Below the pieces are notes generated by a model. It saw only the letters and a list, made by a program, of their open reading frames with translations, was not told where the DNA came from and did not search any database. Shown piece after piece: positions 1-6,318 of a DNA stretch of 22,254 nt (its first letter is position 1; each line of letters begins with the position of its first letter). The position numbers and the translations under genes were made by a program. Source of the DNA: AC-37 sp036382905 (GTDB taxonomy: Bacteria; Actinomycetota; Thermoleophilia; Solirubrobacterales; Thermoleophilaceae); assembly GCA_036382905.1 (NCBI GenBank), contig DASVPL010000284.1, positions 1 to 22,254 of the forward strand, in the 5' to 3' direction.

Positions 1-305
1 CCAACGCCACGCGCGGGTGCGAGGACCAGCTCGGCCGGGTCGAGCAGGTCCGCCGCGAGTTCCCCGGGGTGGCCTTCGTGGGGGTCGTCAGCAAGCGCAG
101 CCGCGCTGAGGCGGAGGCCCTCGCGCGCGCAAACGGCTGGGGCTTCCCGGTCGTGGTGGACCGCGACGCGCAGCTCTTCAACCTCTACGGGATCGGCGAC
201 TGCCCGACGACGATCTTCGCCCGCCGGGGTGGCATCGCCAACCGCTCCGTGCGCGGCGAGCTCGGCGCGGCGCGGCTGCGCGCCGAGCTCGCCGAGATCC
301 GATGA
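1..305 (+). CDS. Thioredoxin-fold (TlpA/AhpC-like) protein, C-terminal part
   Basis: This is the 3' end of a gene that enters from the left; the open frame runs from base 3 to the TGA at 303-305, and no internal start needs to be used. The visible part reads like the second half of a redoxin domain: a strand ending in FVGVVSK, a helix rich in Ala and Arg, the segment FPVVVDRDAQLFNLYGI, and then DCPTTIFA, where the Pro is the cis-proline position typical of the thioredoxin fold. A cysteine near the left edge (GCEDQ) may be what remains of the active-site region, but the CxxC motif itself cannot be confirmed. The expected role is thiol-disulfide exchange or peroxide reduction. Its stop overlaps the start of the next gene (ATGA at 302-305), so the two are probably translated together. 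Family assignment is fairly secure; the exact substrate is unknown. Confidence 0.7.
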   Translation, partial: NATRGCEDQLGRVEQVRREFPGVAFVGVVSKRSRAEAEALARANGWGFPVVVDRDAQLFNLYGIGDCPTTIFARRGGIANRSVRGELGAARLRAELAEIR

Positions 306-955
306 CGGAGGAGCCGCGGCTCGAACCCGGCTGGATCGCCGAGGAGCTGCGGATCGAGTTCCCGGAGCTGCGCCTCGTCACGACCACGATCGACGGCGGG
401 CCGGCCCGCAGCCCGAACGCGGTGAAGGACCGGCTGCGCGTGCTGAGCAACCGCTACACGGGCCAGAAGGCGATCGCCCTGCGCCAGCAGCCGATCCCGT
501 GGGCCTACCGCGTGTTCTTCCGCCAGGTGGGGATCGACCCCGACGACCACCGCACGCCCGTGGAGGCCTACGCGCTCGAACGCATGCGCGCGGGCGGCTT
601 CCAGAGCCAGAACCTGCTGCTCGACGCGCTGACGATCGCGACCGTCGAGACCGGCGTGCCGGTGGTCGCGTTCGACGAGACGACCCTCGACGGGCCCCTC
701 GGCCTGCGCCTGTCGGAGCCAGGGGAGCTGCTCGGGGGAGACGGCCGCCCGCTGTCGTCGCGCCAGGTGGTGATCGCGGACGCGGAGCGCTCCGTGGCAG
801 TCCTGTTCGCGGACTTCGCGGAGGGAGTCGAGCCGCGCTCGCGGACCCGCCGCCTGCGGCTCGCCTCCGTGCAGGTGAAGGGCGTGCCGGACGTGAGCGT
901 CGAGGAGGCTCTGTGGACGGTCGCCGAGACCGTGACGGGGACCGAGCTGCCGTAG
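302..955 (+). CDS. B3/B4 tRNA-binding domain-containing protein
   Basis: A 217-residue soluble protein resembling the free-standing B3/B4 domain otherwise found in the beta subunit of phenylalanyl-tRNA synthetase. Supporting segments are IPWAYRVFFRQVGIDPDDHR (about residues 64-83), followed by an Arg/Glu-rich helix, NLLLDALTIATVETGVPVVAFD (about 102-123), a GPLGLRLSEPGE turn, and VVIADA near residue 160, in the order found in the family. Free-standing members are thought to bind or edit tRNA or amino acids, but their reaction is mostly unproven. The ATG lies inside the stop region of the upstream redoxin gene (ATGA overlap), which fixes the start and implies translational coupling. The stop codon sits in the left arm of a hairpin (951-980). 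Domain assignment is good; biological role is open. Confidence 0.72.
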   Translation: MTEEPRLEPGWIAEELRIEFPELRLVTTTIDGGPARSPNAVKDRLRVLSNRYTGQKAIALRQQPIPWAYRVFFRQVGIDPDDHRTPVEAYALERMRAGGFQSQNLLLDALTIATVETGVPVVAFDETTLDGPLGLRLSEPGELLGGDGRPLSSRQVVIADAERSVAVLFADFAEGVEPRSRTRRLRLASVQVKGVPDVSVEEALWTVAETVTGTELP

Positions 956-980
956 CCCGGGGGCCGATCCCGGTGCTACG
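951..980 (+). terminator. Hairpin containing the upstream stop codon and most of the downstream -10 box
   Basis: The arms CGTAGC-CCGGG (951-961) and CCCGG-t-GCTACG (969-980) pair over 11 bp with one bulged T and a seven-base loop. The TAG stop of the B3/B4 gene is in the left arm, and most of the TACGAT candidate -10 box for the next gene is in the right arm. There is no T-tract, so this is at most a GC-type terminator. The pairing is seen directly; the function is inferred. Confidence 0.4.
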
Positions 981-982
981 AT
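974..982 (+). promoter_or_regulatory. Extended -10 promoter candidate for the four-gene operon
   Basis: TGC-TACGAT fits an extended -10 (TGn before TAnnnT). It would start transcription near 989, leaving a leader of about 20 bases that holds the GAGGAGG Shine-Dalgarno at 998-1004 before the ATG at 1009. No good -35 is visible, as is common for extended -10 promoters. Confidence 0.4.
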
Positions 983-1008
983 CGCGACAGCGACGGCGAG
1001 GAGGACCG

Positions 1009-1527
1009 ATGGCCGAAGTATTCGAACTGCGCGCGGGAGTACCGGCCCCCGTCTCTCCGATGCCGCTTCGCCCGGGGACGCTCCCCGACGAGGCGGCCGC
1101 GCGGCGCACGCTGCGCGAGCAGATCGCCCGGCTCGAGTCCGAGCTCGGCGCGCTCTTCTGCTCCACCTTCCCGCGCACGGGCTTCGACTGGGACGTCCCG
1201 TCGCAGGGCGGCGGCCCGCGCTTCCTCTCGCTGAGCGAGCTGGAGCAGGTGCGCGATCGCCTCGCCGACCGGCTCGCGCACAACCGCGGCCTGCTCGGCG
1301 ACCGCACCTATGTCGAGGAGCTGAACCGCCGCCGCATCGAGGAGATGCTGCTCAACCCCGCCGAGCACAAGTGGGTGCGCGTCCAGAACGAGGACATCGG
1401 CGAGCGCGGCTGCAAGCAGTGGCACGTCCGCCCGCGCTTCGGCATCCTCGGGATGCTGATGAACTGGTGGCGGGTCCGCATCTCCTCGGGCTGCCCGTTA
1501 GCCATGCCGGCGACGGCCGGTCCCTGA
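1009..1527 (+). CDS. Conserved-looking hypothetical protein, operon gene 1
   Basis: A 172-residue protein that I do not recognise. The ATG at 1009 is chosen because GAGGAGG ends four bases upstream; longer readings in the same frame would run antisense-like through the B3/B4 gene. Residues about 28-50 form a charged helix (TLREQIARLESELGAL), then comes an aromatic segment FPRTGFDWDVP, a second long helical stretch ELEQVRDRLADRLAHNRGLL, and a third around EELNRRRIEEMLL. The C-terminal third contains KWVRVQNEDIG, a Cys-Lys-Gln-Trp-His stretch and a hydrophobic GILGMLMNWW segment too short to be sure of membrane insertion. It is the first gene of a four-gene run; the next GTG is five bases after its stop. 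Codon use and spacing support a real gene; the function is unknown. Confidence 0.75.
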   Translation: MAEVFELRAGVPAPVSPMPLRPGTLPDEAAARRTLREQIARLESELGALFCSTFPRTGFDWDVPSQGGGPRFLSLSELEQVRDRLADRLAHNRGLLGDRTYVEELNRRRIEEMLLNPAEHKWVRVQNEDIGERGCKQWHVRPRFGILGMLMNWWRVRISSGCPLAMPATAGP

Positions 1528-1532
1528 TCCAG

Positions 1533-2084
1533 GTGGGTAAGCGAAGCCGCAAGCGCGGGGCCTCCGGCACCGACGTCTCGCCCTCGGGCACGAGCCGTGC
1601 CGAGCGCGACGAGGCGCGCCGCCGCCGCGCGCAGGCCGCCGAGCGCGCGCGGGCGGCTAGCCCGGGCGCGACGGGCCGCCCGCGTCGCCGCGGCTGGCCC
1701 ACCATCGACGAGCGCCCGCCGGCTCCGTGGGGAAACCTCCCGCTGGTCGAGATAGCGGTGCTGCTCGCGATCGTCCTGTTCGTGGCTGGGCTCGTGATCG
1801 GCGGCGAGCGCGGTCAGATCCTGCTGACCGGCGCGCTCGGCCTGGGGTCGCTGGCCGGGCTCGAGCTCTCGATCCGCGAGCACTTCGCCGGGTACCGCTC
1901 GCACACCACACTGATCGCCGCGGTCTTCGCGTTCGTGGCGATGGCGGTCACCTTCTTCGCCGCCGGCAAGGGCGACGCCGCGCGCGCGCTGATCCTCCCG
2001 GTCGCGGGCATCACCTTCATGGCGACCTTCTACTGGCTGCGCGAGGTGTTCAAGCGCCGGTCCGGAGGGCTCGGGTTCCGGTGA
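1533..2084 (+). CDS. Small polytopic membrane protein, operon gene 2
   Basis: A 183-residue protein with a basic, Arg/Ala-rich cytoplasmic tail of about 70 residues followed by four predicted membrane segments: LPLVEIAVLLAIVLFVAGLV, a GALGLGSLAG stretch, HTTLIAAVFAFVAMAVTFFA and ALILPVAGITFMATFYWL. The GTG at 1533 is preferred because it lies five bases past the previous stop; the open frame continues further upstream but only inside the preceding gene. The stop overlaps the next start (GTGA at 2081-2084). I recognise no named family. The repeated close coupling with another small membrane protein and a VOC protein suggests a joint role, possibly a membrane complex, but that is inference. Confidence 0.7.
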   Translation: MGKRSRKRGASGTDVSPSGTSRAERDEARRRRAQAAERARAASPGATGRPRRRGWPTIDERPPAPWGNLPLVEIAVLLAIVLFVAGLVIGGERGQILLTGALGLGSLAGLELSIREHFAGYRSHTTLIAAVFAFVAMAVTFFAAGKGDAARALILPVAGITFMATFYWLREVFKRRSGGLGFR

Positions 2085-2461
2085 TCCGCAACGTCGTACG
2101 CAGCGGCGAGAGCGCCGTGCTCATGCTGACGATCATGTTCGTCGGCAGCCTCGGGCTGTGGGTCGGCATCCCGGTCGGGGCGCTCTTCGTCGGCTCGCGC
2201 GTGCAGGAGGCGAGCGACTCGATAGCGCTCGCGATGGTCGCCATGACGCTGATGGTGATAGGAAGCCTTGTCGTGCTCGTCCCGATCCTCGGCTGGCTGA
2301 ACCACAAATACATGGAGATCCGCGTCGCCCGCGGGCGCCAGGACCTGGGCAATGCGCCGCTCGAGGGCGTCATCGTGGTGAGCGCGGCGGTGGCCGTCGT
2401 GGCCTTCGTGATCTGGGTGGCCTTCTTCGCCGGCACGGCGCCGTTCACGGGGTCGCAGTGA
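2081..2461 (+). CDS. Small three-helix membrane protein, operon gene 3
   Basis: A 126-residue protein starting at a GTG that shares bases with the upstream TGA and ending in a TGA that overlaps the next GTG (GTGA, 2458-2461). Three hydrophobic segments are clear: VLMLTIMFVGSLGLWVGIPV near the N-terminus, ALAMVAMTLMVIGSLVVLVP in the middle, and VIVVSAAVAVVAFVIWVAFF close to the C-terminus. A charged loop (HKYMEIRVARGRQDLG) separates helices 2 and 3. No signal peptide cleavage site or catalytic motif is evident. The double stop-start overlap indicates translation coupled to both neighbours. Function unknown; it probably acts with the preceding membrane protein. Confidence 0.7.
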   Translation: MIRNVVRSGESAVLMLTIMFVGSLGLWVGIPVGALFVGSRVQEASDSIALAMVAMTLMVIGSLVVLVPILGWLNHKYMEIRVARGRQDLGNAPLEGVIVVSAAVAVVAFVIWVAFFAGTAPFTGSQ

Positions 2462-2928
2462 GCCTCGAGACCACCAACCCCGGCGGCACGCCCGCCCCCG
2501 AGCCGCGCCGGCTCGCCATTCGCGGCATCCACCACATCACGCTGATCTGCGCCAACGCGGAGCGCTCGGCGGCGTTCTACCGCGACCTGCTCGGGCTGCG
2601 GCTGCTCGAGTCGGGGGTCAACCAGGACGACCCCGGCGCGCGGCACTTCTACTTCGGCGACGCGGCCGGCAGCCCCGGCACGGTCATCACGGTGATGGAG
2701 TACGCGCAGATGGACGAGGGCGATGTTGGCCGCGGCTCGACCCACCACTTCGCCCTGACCGTGGATTCCGCCGAGGAGCTCGAGGGCTGGCGCCAGTACC
2801 TCACCTCGCGCGGAGTCGGCTGCACGCATGTCATGGACCGCCAGTTCTTCAGGTCGATCTACCTGCGCGACCCCGACGGGCACATCGTCGAGCTGGCGAC
2901 CCGCGGGCCCGGTTTTCCCGAAGGCTGA
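2458..2928 (+). CDS. VOC superfamily (glyoxalase/ring-cleaving dioxygenase-like) protein
   Basis: A 156-residue single-domain vicinal-oxygen-chelate protein. The two beta-alpha-beta-beta-beta halves are visible: GIHHITLICANAERSAAFY with DLLGLRLL, then STHHFALTVDSAEELEGW, and the closing strand YLRDPDGHIVELATRG. The histidines of GIHH and THHF and the Glu of HIVEL sit where metal ligands lie in this superfamily, so a divalent-metal enzyme such as a glyoxalase or extradiol-type dioxygenase is likely; the N-terminal half most resembles ring-cleaving dioxygenase-like members. Two domains are needed per active site, so it should dimerise. The GTG overlaps the upstream stop (GTGA). A strong hairpin follows the stop at 2952-2989. 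The substrate cannot be read from sequence. Confidence 0.85.
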   Translation: MSLETTNPGGTPAPEPRRLAIRGIHHITLICANAERSAAFYRDLLGLRLLESGVNQDDPGARHFYFGDAAGSPGTVITVMEYAQMDEGDVGRGSTHHFALTVDSAEELEGWRQYLTSRGVGCTHVMDRQFFRSIYLRDPDGHIVELATRGPGFPEG

Positions 2929-2950
2929 GGCGCAGGCGCCGGCTCGGGCG

Positions 2951-2990
2951 GCCGGGCGGGGGCGGCGAGGGGACCGCCAACCCGCCCGGC
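2951..2990. terminator. Bidirectional GC-rich hairpin between convergent VOC and mihF genes
   Basis: Arms GCCGGGCGGG (2951-2960) and CCCGCCCGGC (2981-2990) pair perfectly over 10 bp. Inside them GGCGG (2961-2965) pairs with CCGCC (2974-2978), with a two-base AA bulge and an eight-base loop. It lies between the stops of the two convergent genes and can serve both. There is no T-tract, as is usual in high-GC actinobacteria. Confidence 0.6.
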
Positions 2991-3001
2991 GCGCACCGGT
3001 T

Positions 3002-3364
3002 CTAGGCCGTCGAGAGCGCCTCCGCTTCCAGGATGCGGTTGGCGCCCGCCTTGGCCGAGAGGACCGCCGCGAGGGCCTGTCGCTGCCTCGCGGTGAGAGT
3101 TCCGATCTGCTTGTTCTCGGGGAGCCCGAGCGAGAGGAGCAGCCGCCGGCAGCGCGCGCGTCCCCAGCGCCGCTGGCTCATCAGGAGGTCGCTCACCTCC
3201 ATGCTCGCCGCCTCCCACGGGCAGGCCATCACGACCTCTGCGGCAGACATCTGCTGCGACGCCACCTTCCGCTTCAGCTCCGCGCGCGCGAGCCGCACGC
3301 GGTTGGCGTGATGGAGTGCCCGCAGATGTTGTGGCGCAGCAGTGGTCGTGGCGGTCTCGCCCAT
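3002..3364 (-). CDS. mihF: Integration host factor, actinobacterial type (mIHF)
   Basis: A 120-residue basic nucleoid protein. Residues about 22-47 (VRLARAELKRKV followed by MSAAEVV) match the N-terminal helices of actinobacterial IHF, and residues 54-101 (MEVSDLL, the helix-hairpin region, LGLPENKQIGTLTARQRQAL) match its DNA-binding H2TH-like part. The family binds and bends DNA and shapes the chromosome; it is unrelated to the alpha/beta IHF of proteobacteria. Two deviations stand out: the usual PGVGK-like hairpin is replaced by RRWGRAR (65-71), and there is a C-terminal tail of about 18 residues. The ATG at 3364 is chosen because GAGGACGA lies directly upstream and the family similarity starts just after it; the frame stays open upstream but reads as leader. 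It is divergent from pyk. Confidence 0.88.
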   Translation of the reverse strand: MGETATTTAAPQHLRALHHANRVRLARAELKRKVASQQMSAAEVVMACPWEAASMEVSDLLMSQRRWGRARCRRLLLSLGLPENKQIGTLTARQRQALAAVLSAKAGANRILEAEALSTA

Positions 3365-3650
3365 TCGTCCTCCCCAGAAGACAGTTGTTCGCGCTTGCCG
3401 ATCGCAGCAACCATCCAGAACGCGGTTGGTGTCCCGAACGACACCCCCTCGCACGGCCTCCCTTGGTCCGTCTGCCCGTCTGGTCGCTGCGGCGGATGAA
3501 ACCTAAGCCGAGTGATCCCCGGTGGTCAACCGGCCAAACGAAGCTCTGCCGCTAAGAGCGGGCTTTTCCTCAGAAGGGCTCGCGCAACGCCTACCCCATG
3601 CGGCGGACAGCTCAACTTGAGGTCCCCCGTGAGGTGTATACCTCCCCTCG
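3365..3650. other. Divergent mihF/pyk intergenic region
   Basis: This 286-base gap holds the mihF leader and promoter on the minus strand and the pyk promoter at its right edge. A further imperfect hairpin lies at 3556-3581 (GAGC/GCTC outer pairs, CTTTT/AGAAG inner pairs, CCTC loop); it has no clear job. I see no small gene with a credible start and no RNA gene here. Confidence 0.5.
3493..3533 (-). promoter_or_regulatory. mihF promoter with an inverted repeat over the -35
   Basis: On the minus strand TTGACC (3529-3524) is followed after 18 bases by TAGGTT (3505-3500), a good actinobacterial housekeeping promoter. Transcription would start near 3493, giving a leader of about 128 bases. An inverted repeat CCGGT-ggtca-ACCGG (3519-3533) covers the -35 and could be an operator. 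Promoter match is seen; regulation is inference. Confidence 0.55.
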
Positions 3651-3651
3651 A
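3613..3651 (+). promoter_or_regulatory. Candidate promoter giving a leaderless pyk mRNA
   Basis: TATACC at 3637-3642 lies eight bases before the pyk ATG, so transcription would begin at or next to the start codon. The -35 is weak: CAACTT (3613-3618, 18-base spacer) or TTGAGG (3617-3622, short spacer). There is no Shine-Dalgarno at the usual distance, which fits leaderless translation. GAGGT-gtat-ACCTC (3631-3644) forms a short inverted repeat around the -10. Confidence 0.4.
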
Positions 3652-5063
3652 TGCGGTCAACGAAAATCGTCGCCACGATCGGTCCGGCGTCGCGTGATGC
3701 GCCGGTGCTCGAGGCGATGATCGAGGCCGGGCTCGACGTGGCGCGGCTGAACTTCGCGCACGGGGACCCGGAGCACCACGCGGAGACCGTCGGCATGGTC
3801 CGGGCCGCCGCCGAGCGGGTCGGGCGCCAGGTGGCGGTCCTCCAGGACGTGCCCGGGCCGAAGCTGCGGATCGGGCCGGTCGCGGACGAGGTGGCCAATC
3901 TCGAGGTGGGCAGCAGCGTGGTGCTCACGAGCGAGCGGATCGAGGGCGACTCGACGCGCCTGCCGGTGGCCTGGCCCGGGTTCGCCGAGCTGCTCGGCAC
4001 CGGCGACATCGTCTACCTCGCCGACGGTGCGATCCGGCTGCGCGTGCAGGACTCGCGCGACGGCGAGGTCGACGTGAAGGTCGAGGTGGGGGGGACCGTC
4101 GGCTCGCGCCAGGGGATGAACCTGCCCAACGTGACGATGTCGCTCCCGGCGGTGAGCGAGGACGACATCAAGCTGGTCGACGCCGGCGTGCGGATGGGCG
4201 TCGACCTCATGGCGCTGTCGTTCATCAAGACCGCCGACGACCTGCGTCCCGTTCGCGAGCGCCTGGCCACCCACGACAGCGACATCCCGGTGCTGGCCAA
4301 GATCGAGAAGCCGCAGGCCGCGGAGAACGTGGAGGAGATCGTCGCGGCCGCCGACGGGATCATGGTCGCGCGCGGCGACCTCGGGATAGAGCTGCCGATC
4401 GAGGAGGTGCCGCTCGTCCAGAAGCGCCTGCTCTACGTCGCCGGCCAGCTCGCCAAGCCCTCGATCACGGCCACTCAGATGCTCGAGTCGATGGTTCAGT
4501 CCACGCGACCGACCCGTGCGGAGGTGACCGACGTCGCCAACGCGATCTTCGACGGCACCGACGCGGTGATGCTCTCCCAGGAGACCGCGATCGGGCGCGA
4601 CCCCGCGGGCGTGGTGCGGATGATGGCCGCGATCGCGGAGGCGACCGAGCGCGAGCTGCCGTACTGGCGGATGCTCACCGAGCGCGGCCTGCGCGGCGGC
4701 GACGTCGACGCGTCGGTGGTGTTTGGCGCCGTCGGTGCGGTCTACCAGCTCGGCCTCAAGGCGCTCGTGTGCCCCACGATGACCGGGCGCACCGCGCGGC
4801 TGATCGCCTCGCACCGCCCGCAGGTGCCCACGCTCGCGCTCTCGCCGCGACCGGAGATCGTGCGCCGCTGCTGCCTCTACTGGGGCGTGCAGGGGGCGCT
4901 GCACGAGGAGCCCGAGGACACGATCGGCCTGCTCGATACGTGTGTCGAGGCTGCGCGCAACGCCGGGCTCGCCACGTCGGGCGACCGGATCGGGATCACG
5001 GCCGGCGTGCCGATGGGCGTCGAGGGCGGCTCGAACCTCTTCAACGTCCACACCCTCGAGTAG
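3651..5063 (+). CDS. pyk: Pyruvate kinase
   Basis: A 470-residue enzyme converting phosphoenolpyruvate and ADP to pyruvate and ATP, the last step of glycolysis, in the cytoplasm. All landmarks are present in order: TKIVATIGPAS at the N-terminus, LNFAHGD (substrate loop), QDVPGPKLRIG, the B-domain, LSFIKTADDL, AKIEKPQAAEN with the catalytic Lys, IMVARGDLGIE (Mg and PEP site), ATQMLESM, PTRAEVTDVANAIFDGTDAVML, and a C-terminal domain of about 120 residues with the usual effector-site location. Two common residues differ: NFSHG reads NFAHG and DLxGPKIR reads DVPGPKLR, so kinetics may differ from the standard enzyme or this may be a second paralogue. The start is the first ATG before the conserved motif. 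It converges on the SPT-like gene, with both stop codons in one hairpin. Confidence 0.95.
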   Translation: MRSTKIVATIGPASRDAPVLEAMIEAGLDVARLNFAHGDPEHHAETVGMVRAAAERVGRQVAVLQDVPGPKLRIGPVADEVANLEVGSSVVLTSERIEGDSTRLPVAWPGFAELLGTGDIVYLADGAIRLRVQDSRDGEVDVKVEVGGTVGSRQGMNLPNVTMSLPAVSEDDIKLVDAGVRMGVDLMALSFIKTADDLRPVRERLATHDSDIPVLAKIEKPQAAENVEEIVAAADGIMVARGDLGIELPIEEVPLVQKRLLYVAGQLAKPSITATQMLESMVQSTRPTRAEVTDVANAIFDGTDAVMLSQETAIGRDPAGVVRMMAAIAEATERELPYWRMLTERGLRGGDVDASVVFGAVGAVYQLGLKALVCPTMTGRTARLIASHRPQVPTLALSPRPEIVRRCCLYWGVQGALHEEPEDTIGLLDTCVEAARNAGLATSGDRIGITAGVPMGVEGGSNLFNVHTLE

Positions 5064-5088
5064 CGCGCCGGCGCGCGGCGGCTACTCG
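5057..5088. terminator. Bidirectional hairpin that includes both convergent stop codons
   Basis: CGAGTAGC (5057-5064) pairs with GCTACTCG (5081-5088), extended inward by CGCC/GGCG with one bulged G and a seven-base loop. The TAG of pyk lies in the left arm and the TAG of the opposite-strand SPT-like gene in the right arm; both genes end in GAG-TAG, which creates the repeat. Pairing is direct; termination is inferred. Confidence 0.55.
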
Positions 5089-6299
5089 GCGGGCCGGCAG
5101 CGGTCGAACGCTTCGAGCGCCCGGTCCAGGTGCTCGCGCTCGTGCGTGGCCATCACGCTGGTCCGCAGCAGCGCCGCGCCGCGCTCGACCGCGGGGTAGA
5201 GCGCCACGTTCACGTACACGCCCGCGTCGAAGAGCGCCTTCCACATCAGCGCCGCCTGCCAGTCGTCGCCGATCACCACTGGCACGACCGGGGTCACGTG
5301 TTCCCCGCCGCTCTCGATCACGGTAAAACCGAGCTCCTGGAGGCCGTTCTCGAGGTAGAGGGCGTTCTCGCGCAGGCGCGCCAGCAGGTCCGGGCCCTCC
5401 GGCGAGCGGATGATCCTGAGCGCGCCGAGCGCCGCGCCGACCGCGGCCGGGACCGCCGCGGCGGTGAACATGAACGCGCGCGACTGGACGCGCAGGAAGT
5501 CGATCACGTCGGCTGGGCCGGAGATGAAGCCGCCGCAGCTCGCGAGCGACTTCGAGAAGGTGCCCATGCGCAGGTCCACGGAGTCCTCGACCCCGAGCGC
5601 CTCGCACGCCCCGGCCCCGCGGGCGCCCATGACGCCGACGCCGTGGGCCTCGTCGACCATCAGCCGCGCGCCGTGGGCGCGGCAGAGCTCGGCCACCCGC
5701 GGCACGTCGCAGACGTCGCCCTCCATCGAGAAGACGCCGTCGACCACCACGAGCACGCCGCCGCCGTCGCCTGTGGCGCGGGAGAGCATCGTCTCGAGCT
5801 TGTCGAGCCGGTTGTGGCGGAACGGCCGCACCTTCGCGTGCGACATCGCGACCGCGTCCATGATCGAGGCGTGGTCGCCGGAGTCGCAGATCACGGTGTC
5901 GGTGGGGGAGAGGAGCGTGGCGATCGCTCCCACGTTCGCCTGGTAGCCGGTGGTGAAGACGAGCGCGGCCTCGTCGCCCATCCACTCCGCCAGCTCGCGC
6001 TCGAGCTCGAGGTGGAGCGGGATCGTGCCGTTCAGGAAGCGCGAGCCGGTGAGCGCGGTGCCGTAGCGCTCGAGCGCGTCCGCCGCGGCCTGCTTCACGC
6101 GCGGATCGCGGTTGAGCCCGAGGTAGTTGTTCGACCCGAGCATCACGCGCTCGGCGCCCTCCATCTCCACGACCGGCCCGGCCTCGCCCTCGAGCAGCCG
6201 GAAGTACGGCATGAGGTCGTGCTCCCGCGCGGCGCGCAGGATCTCGAGGCGCTCGTGGTTGCGCGCCTTCTCGAACAGATCGGTGACGGTCTCGGCCAT
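5082..6299 (-). CDS. spt: Serine palmitoyltransferase-like alpha-oxoamine synthase
   Basis: A 405-residue PLP enzyme of the alpha-oxoamine synthase family. Visible features: N-terminal LGSNNYLGL (54-62), YGTALTGSRFLNGT (79-92), DHAS with the PLP-stacking His143, DGVFSMEGD (187-195), DEAH (216-219) and the Schiff-base Lys250 in GTFSKSLASCGGF. The family joins an amino acid to an acyl-CoA with loss of CO2. The GSRFLNGT and GTFSKSLAS-GGF forms resemble Bacteroidetes/myxobacterial serine palmitoyltransferases more than KBL or BioF, so the likely product is 3-ketosphinganine, the first step of sphingolipid synthesis. The divergent neighbour, a ceramide synthase-like protein, strengthens this. The ATG at 6299 is preferred; the frame extends upstream but overlaps the neighbour. 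There is no Shine-Dalgarno before it. KBL or 8-amino-7-oxononanoate synthase remain the alternatives. Confidence 0.8.
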   Translation of the reverse strand: MAETVTDLFEKARNHERLEILRAAREHDLMPYFRLLEGEAGPVVEMEGAERVMLGSNNYLGLNRDPRVKQAAADALERYGTALTGSRFLNGTIPLHLELERELAEWMGDEAALVFTTGYQANVGAIATLLSPTDTVICDSGDHASIMDAVAMSHAKVRPFRHNRLDKLETMLSRATGDGGGVLVVVDGVFSMEGDVCDVPRVAELCRAHGARLMVDEAHGVGVMGARGAGACEALGVEDSVDLRMGTFSKSLASCGGFISGPADVIDFLRVQSRAFMFTAAAVPAAVGAALGALRIIRSPEGPDLLARLRENALYLENGLQELGFTVIESGGEHVTPVVPVVIGDDWQAALMWKALFDAGVYVNVALYPAVERGAALLRTSVMATHEREHLDRALEAFDRCRPAE

Positions 6300-6318
6300 T
6301 CGAGTAGGGTCAGGAAGC

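Noticed and set aside
229..1527. A single 432-codon plus frame joining the B3/B4 region to the hypothetical protein.
   Set aside because: The first 260 codons are an out-of-frame reading of the B3/B4 gene; ATG 1009 with GAGGAGG is the real start.
3657..5051. 464-codon minus-strand frame covering pyk.
   Set aside because: Antisense shadow of an unmistakable pyruvate kinase; His/Arg/Asp-rich with no recognisable domain.
5063..5076. Perfect palindrome GCGCGCCGGCGCGC as a protein-binding site.
   Set aside because: Better explained as part of the stop-codon hairpin, and such strings arise easily at this GC content.
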